In this document: piece by piece, positions 6,748 to 7,736 of the stretch
Position numbering within the stretch: the stretch's first letter is position 1
Layout of the letters: every line of letters begins with the position of its first letter
From: Candidatus Latescibacterota bacterium
GTDB taxonomy: Bacteria > Latescibacterota > UBA2968 > UBA8231
Reading direction: 5' to 3'
DNA length: 7,736 nt
Assembly (NCBI GenBank): GCA_021295675.1
Contig: JAGWBY010000052.1
Location: 39,288 to 47,023 of the forward strand
Notes under the pieces: model-generated
What the model was told of the DNA's origin: nothing
What the model saw: the letters and a program-made list of their open reading frames with translations, nothing else
Database searches by the model: none
Made by a program: the position numbers and the translations under genes

Positions 6748-7353
6748 GACGGTCACACCCTTGCTCTTCATTTGTTCTTTAAAGCTATCAAAGTCCTCAA
6801 CGCCTTGTTCTATCACCGCACGGTATATATCTTGGCTCGTATAAGCCTTGCGATAGCCAGGATCCTTCCAACAGACCTGTTTGATACTGAGAATCTTACG
6901 ACGAAATGAAGGCGTCAGAGACGCTGCGAGTCGTCGGGTGAACTGAAGTTGCCTCTCGCATTCTTGGGAATCAACGGCCCAAATATCGATCTTCCAGGCA
7001 CCTTTCCTCTCGTCTCCAAGATAGACACCCCAATAAAAACCTAGCGGCAAATTCGGTGTCCGATTAATACGTTCATTGCGAAAACTCATTTTTACTGGAG
7101 CTAGGTATGATGCAATCCTACCTCCTAAAGAAAAGAACGATTCCTCAGATAGATATGTCTGTTCGAGATAGATATCGAGATCCTTCCAGGTCATAAGGTG
7201 TAGGGCGTAACTACCCGTGACGTGGGGAGTACCGTAGTCTTCGAGTAAGCTTCTCAACCCTTTGGGTCCAAGGAGTTCATCGGCTTCCTTACGAATTACT
7301 TGATCGCGCTGAACAAGATCTTCAGTCATTACCAAATCCTGAGTGTCGGCTAA
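6671..7353 (-). mobile_element. Integron-type gene cassette carrying a nucleotidyltransferase-fold gene
   Basis: The unit extends from the base after the G of R' in site 3 (7353) to the G of R' in site 2 (6671), 683 bp. It begins GTTAGCCGAC (counting the G of the preceding R') and ends with an attC beginning GTCGGCTAAC, a perfect ten-base inverted match. The single gene fills it almost completely, with an 18-nt leader and its stop codon inside R''. This compact layout is typical of promoterless cassettes. Confidence 0.82.
6742..7329 (-). CDS. Nucleotidyltransferase-fold protein of unknown specificity
   Basis: I choose ATG 7329-7327 as the start (195 residues) because AGGA lies seven bases before it; a TTG two codons earlier would be too close to that site. 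VTGSYALHLMTWKDLDIYLE (37-56) has the GS-x(n)-D-x-D arrangement of the polymerase-beta nucleotidyltransferase fold, with Gly39, Ser40, Asp50 and Asp52. WKIDIWAVD (112-120) offers a third metal-binding acid, Asp115. The rest (FRNERINRTPNLPLGFYWGVYL) looks specific but is not a family I can name. Members of the fold include antibiotic adenylyltransferases (often cassette-borne), MNT antitoxins and AMPylating proteins. The small size (195) is below usual CD-NTases. The gene fills its integron cassette and stops inside the attC R'' box. The fold call is moderate; any antibiotic or toxin-antitoxin function is speculation. Confidence 0.66.
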   Translation of the reverse strand: MTEDLVQRDQVIRKEADELLGPKGLRSLLEDYGTPHVTGSYALHLMTWKDLDIYLEQTYLSEESFFSLGGRIASYLAPVKMSFRNERINRTPNLPLGFYWGVYLGDERKGAWKIDIWAVDSQECERQLQFTRRLAASLTPSFRRKILSIKQVCWKDPGYRKAYTSQDIYRAVIEQGVEDFDSFKEQMKSKGVTVG

Positions 7354-7429
7354 CGGTCCGCGCGTGCCCGAACCGCGCAGCGGTTGGGCGAAGGCCGAAA
7401 GGCCGGAGCCGGGAACGCTGCTGTTATAC
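7348..7429 (-). other. attC-like integron recombination site 3
   Basis: Read on the minus strand, R'' is GTATAAC (7429-7423) and R' is GTTAGCC (7354-7348). L'' GCGTTCCCG pairs with L' CGGGCACGC with one mismatch. Two internal hairpins follow: GGCC-TTTC-GGCC and AACCGC-TGC-GCGGTT. It lies 26 bp after the stop of the DUF402-like gene, so it is that gene's attC. From the rule seen in the other two cassettes, the DUF402 cassette should begin with GTTATAC outside the window. Confidence 0.85.
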
Positions 7430-7455
7430 GATTGCCACCAATAATACTTAAATGG

Positions 7456-7736
7456 TCAGTGTTTATCCCAGTCGCATGGAACAAGAGGGACTGGCCAGTC
7501 GGGATCTGGTTGCCACCTAGACCAGTCCTCGAAGAATGGCCAAGAGCGATTCTTGAGGGCTTCTCCGACGGTGTTGGCCTCCGACTTAGCAAATGAGGCC
7601 TCATCAGCAGATACAATGCCTTCATCCTGAGCCCATTGGAGCTCGTCCTCATCTTTCAGGCACCAAGAGGACAGATCGTCAGCGACTGTCACATCCAGAA
7701 TCAGGTCCCGAGTATCGAACCCGATGGGCGTGCGAA
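7456..7736 (-). CDS. DUF402 / FomD-like phosphohydrolase, C-terminal part (5' end beyond window)
   Basis: The frame is open from the right edge to TGA at 7458-7456; 92 complete codons are visible. An internal GTG at 7692 would give a 78-codon product, but the frame continues upstream with matching sequence (TPIGFDTRDLILD), so the true gene is truncated by the window. The visible part resembles the DUF402 family end. DLILDVTVADDLSSW is the last barrel strands with metal-ligand Asp residues, WCLKDEDELQWAQDEG is the conserved KDEDEL segment, a helix SADEASFAKSEANTVGEAL follows, and a Trp/Pro-rich tail (EDWSRWQPDPDWPVP) is typical. Characterised relatives hydrolyse nucleoside di- or triphosphates or cytidylyl-phosphonates (FomD). 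This copy's substrate is unknown. It sits in an integron-type cassette upstream of the nucleotidyltransferase cassette. Family assignment is good; activity is inferred. Confidence 0.78.
   Translation of the reverse strand, partial: RTPIGFDTRDLILDVTVADDLSSWCLKDEDELQWAQDEGIVSADEASFAKSEANTVGEALKNRSWPFFEDWSRWQPDPDWPVPLVPCDWDKH

Noticed and set aside
5369..7429. The three similar repeats as CRISPR, REP or transposon ends.
   Set aside because: Spacing follows whole genes (hundreds to over a thousand bp), there are no spacers, and the R''/own-R' complementarity fits integron cassettes specifically.
7350..7652. A 100-codon minus frame across the DUF402-like end and attC site 3.
   Set aside because: Its C-terminus is a translation of the attC site and it conflicts with the recognisable DUF402 frame.

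Overview
Every gene I can support lies on the minus strand, so the window is transcribed from its right end to its left end. The lineage cannot be fixed from the sequence. A secreted protein with a FlgD/CHU_C-type C-terminal domain, a phytanoyl-CoA-dioxygenase-like enzyme, a Gfo/Idh/MocA oxidoreductase and integron-type cassettes would fit an uncultured environmental bacterium such as Latescibacterota, Poribacteria or a related group. That assignment is low-confidence inference. Base composition is mosaic: by hand count, row 3301-3360 has 42 G+C of 60 and row 3841-3900 has 24 of 60.

Right part (about 5369-7736): an integron-like gene-cassette array without a visible integrase. In reading order it holds the C-terminal part of a DUF402/FomD-like gene, an attC-like site (7348-7429), a nucleotidyltransferase-fold gene, a second attC (6665-6747), a stand-alone CHAT-domain (caspase-like) gene, and a third attC (5369-5456). 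The decisive evidence is that the terminal R'' box of each complete cassette is the reverse complement of the first 9-10 bases of that same cassette (GTTAGCCGAC for the nucleotidyltransferase cassette, GTTATGGGC for the CHAT cassette). This is expected of units that circularise.

Middle (3531-5338): an Fe(II)/2-oxoglutarate dioxygenase of the PhyH family starts about 31 nt after the last attC. A kinase-like APH-family phosphotransferase with a TTG start follows. No further attC is visible behind them, so they are either flanking DNA or a cassette that has lost its attC.

Left-middle (1234-3523): a GC-rich segment encodes one secreted multidomain protein that now reads as two overlapping frames (432 and 308 codons), probably because of a frameshift near 2340-2398. 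A possible 42-residue single-span membrane peptide follows.

Left end (1-1170): a class I SAM methyltransferase overlaps by 25 bp the start of a Gfo/Idh/MocA-type oxidoreductase that runs off the window edge. The overlap suggests translational coupling and work on one small-molecule substrate. The most interesting element is the mobile CHAT protease, a fold used in bacterial immune and cell-death systems, carried as a single-gene cassette beside other small enzyme cassettes.
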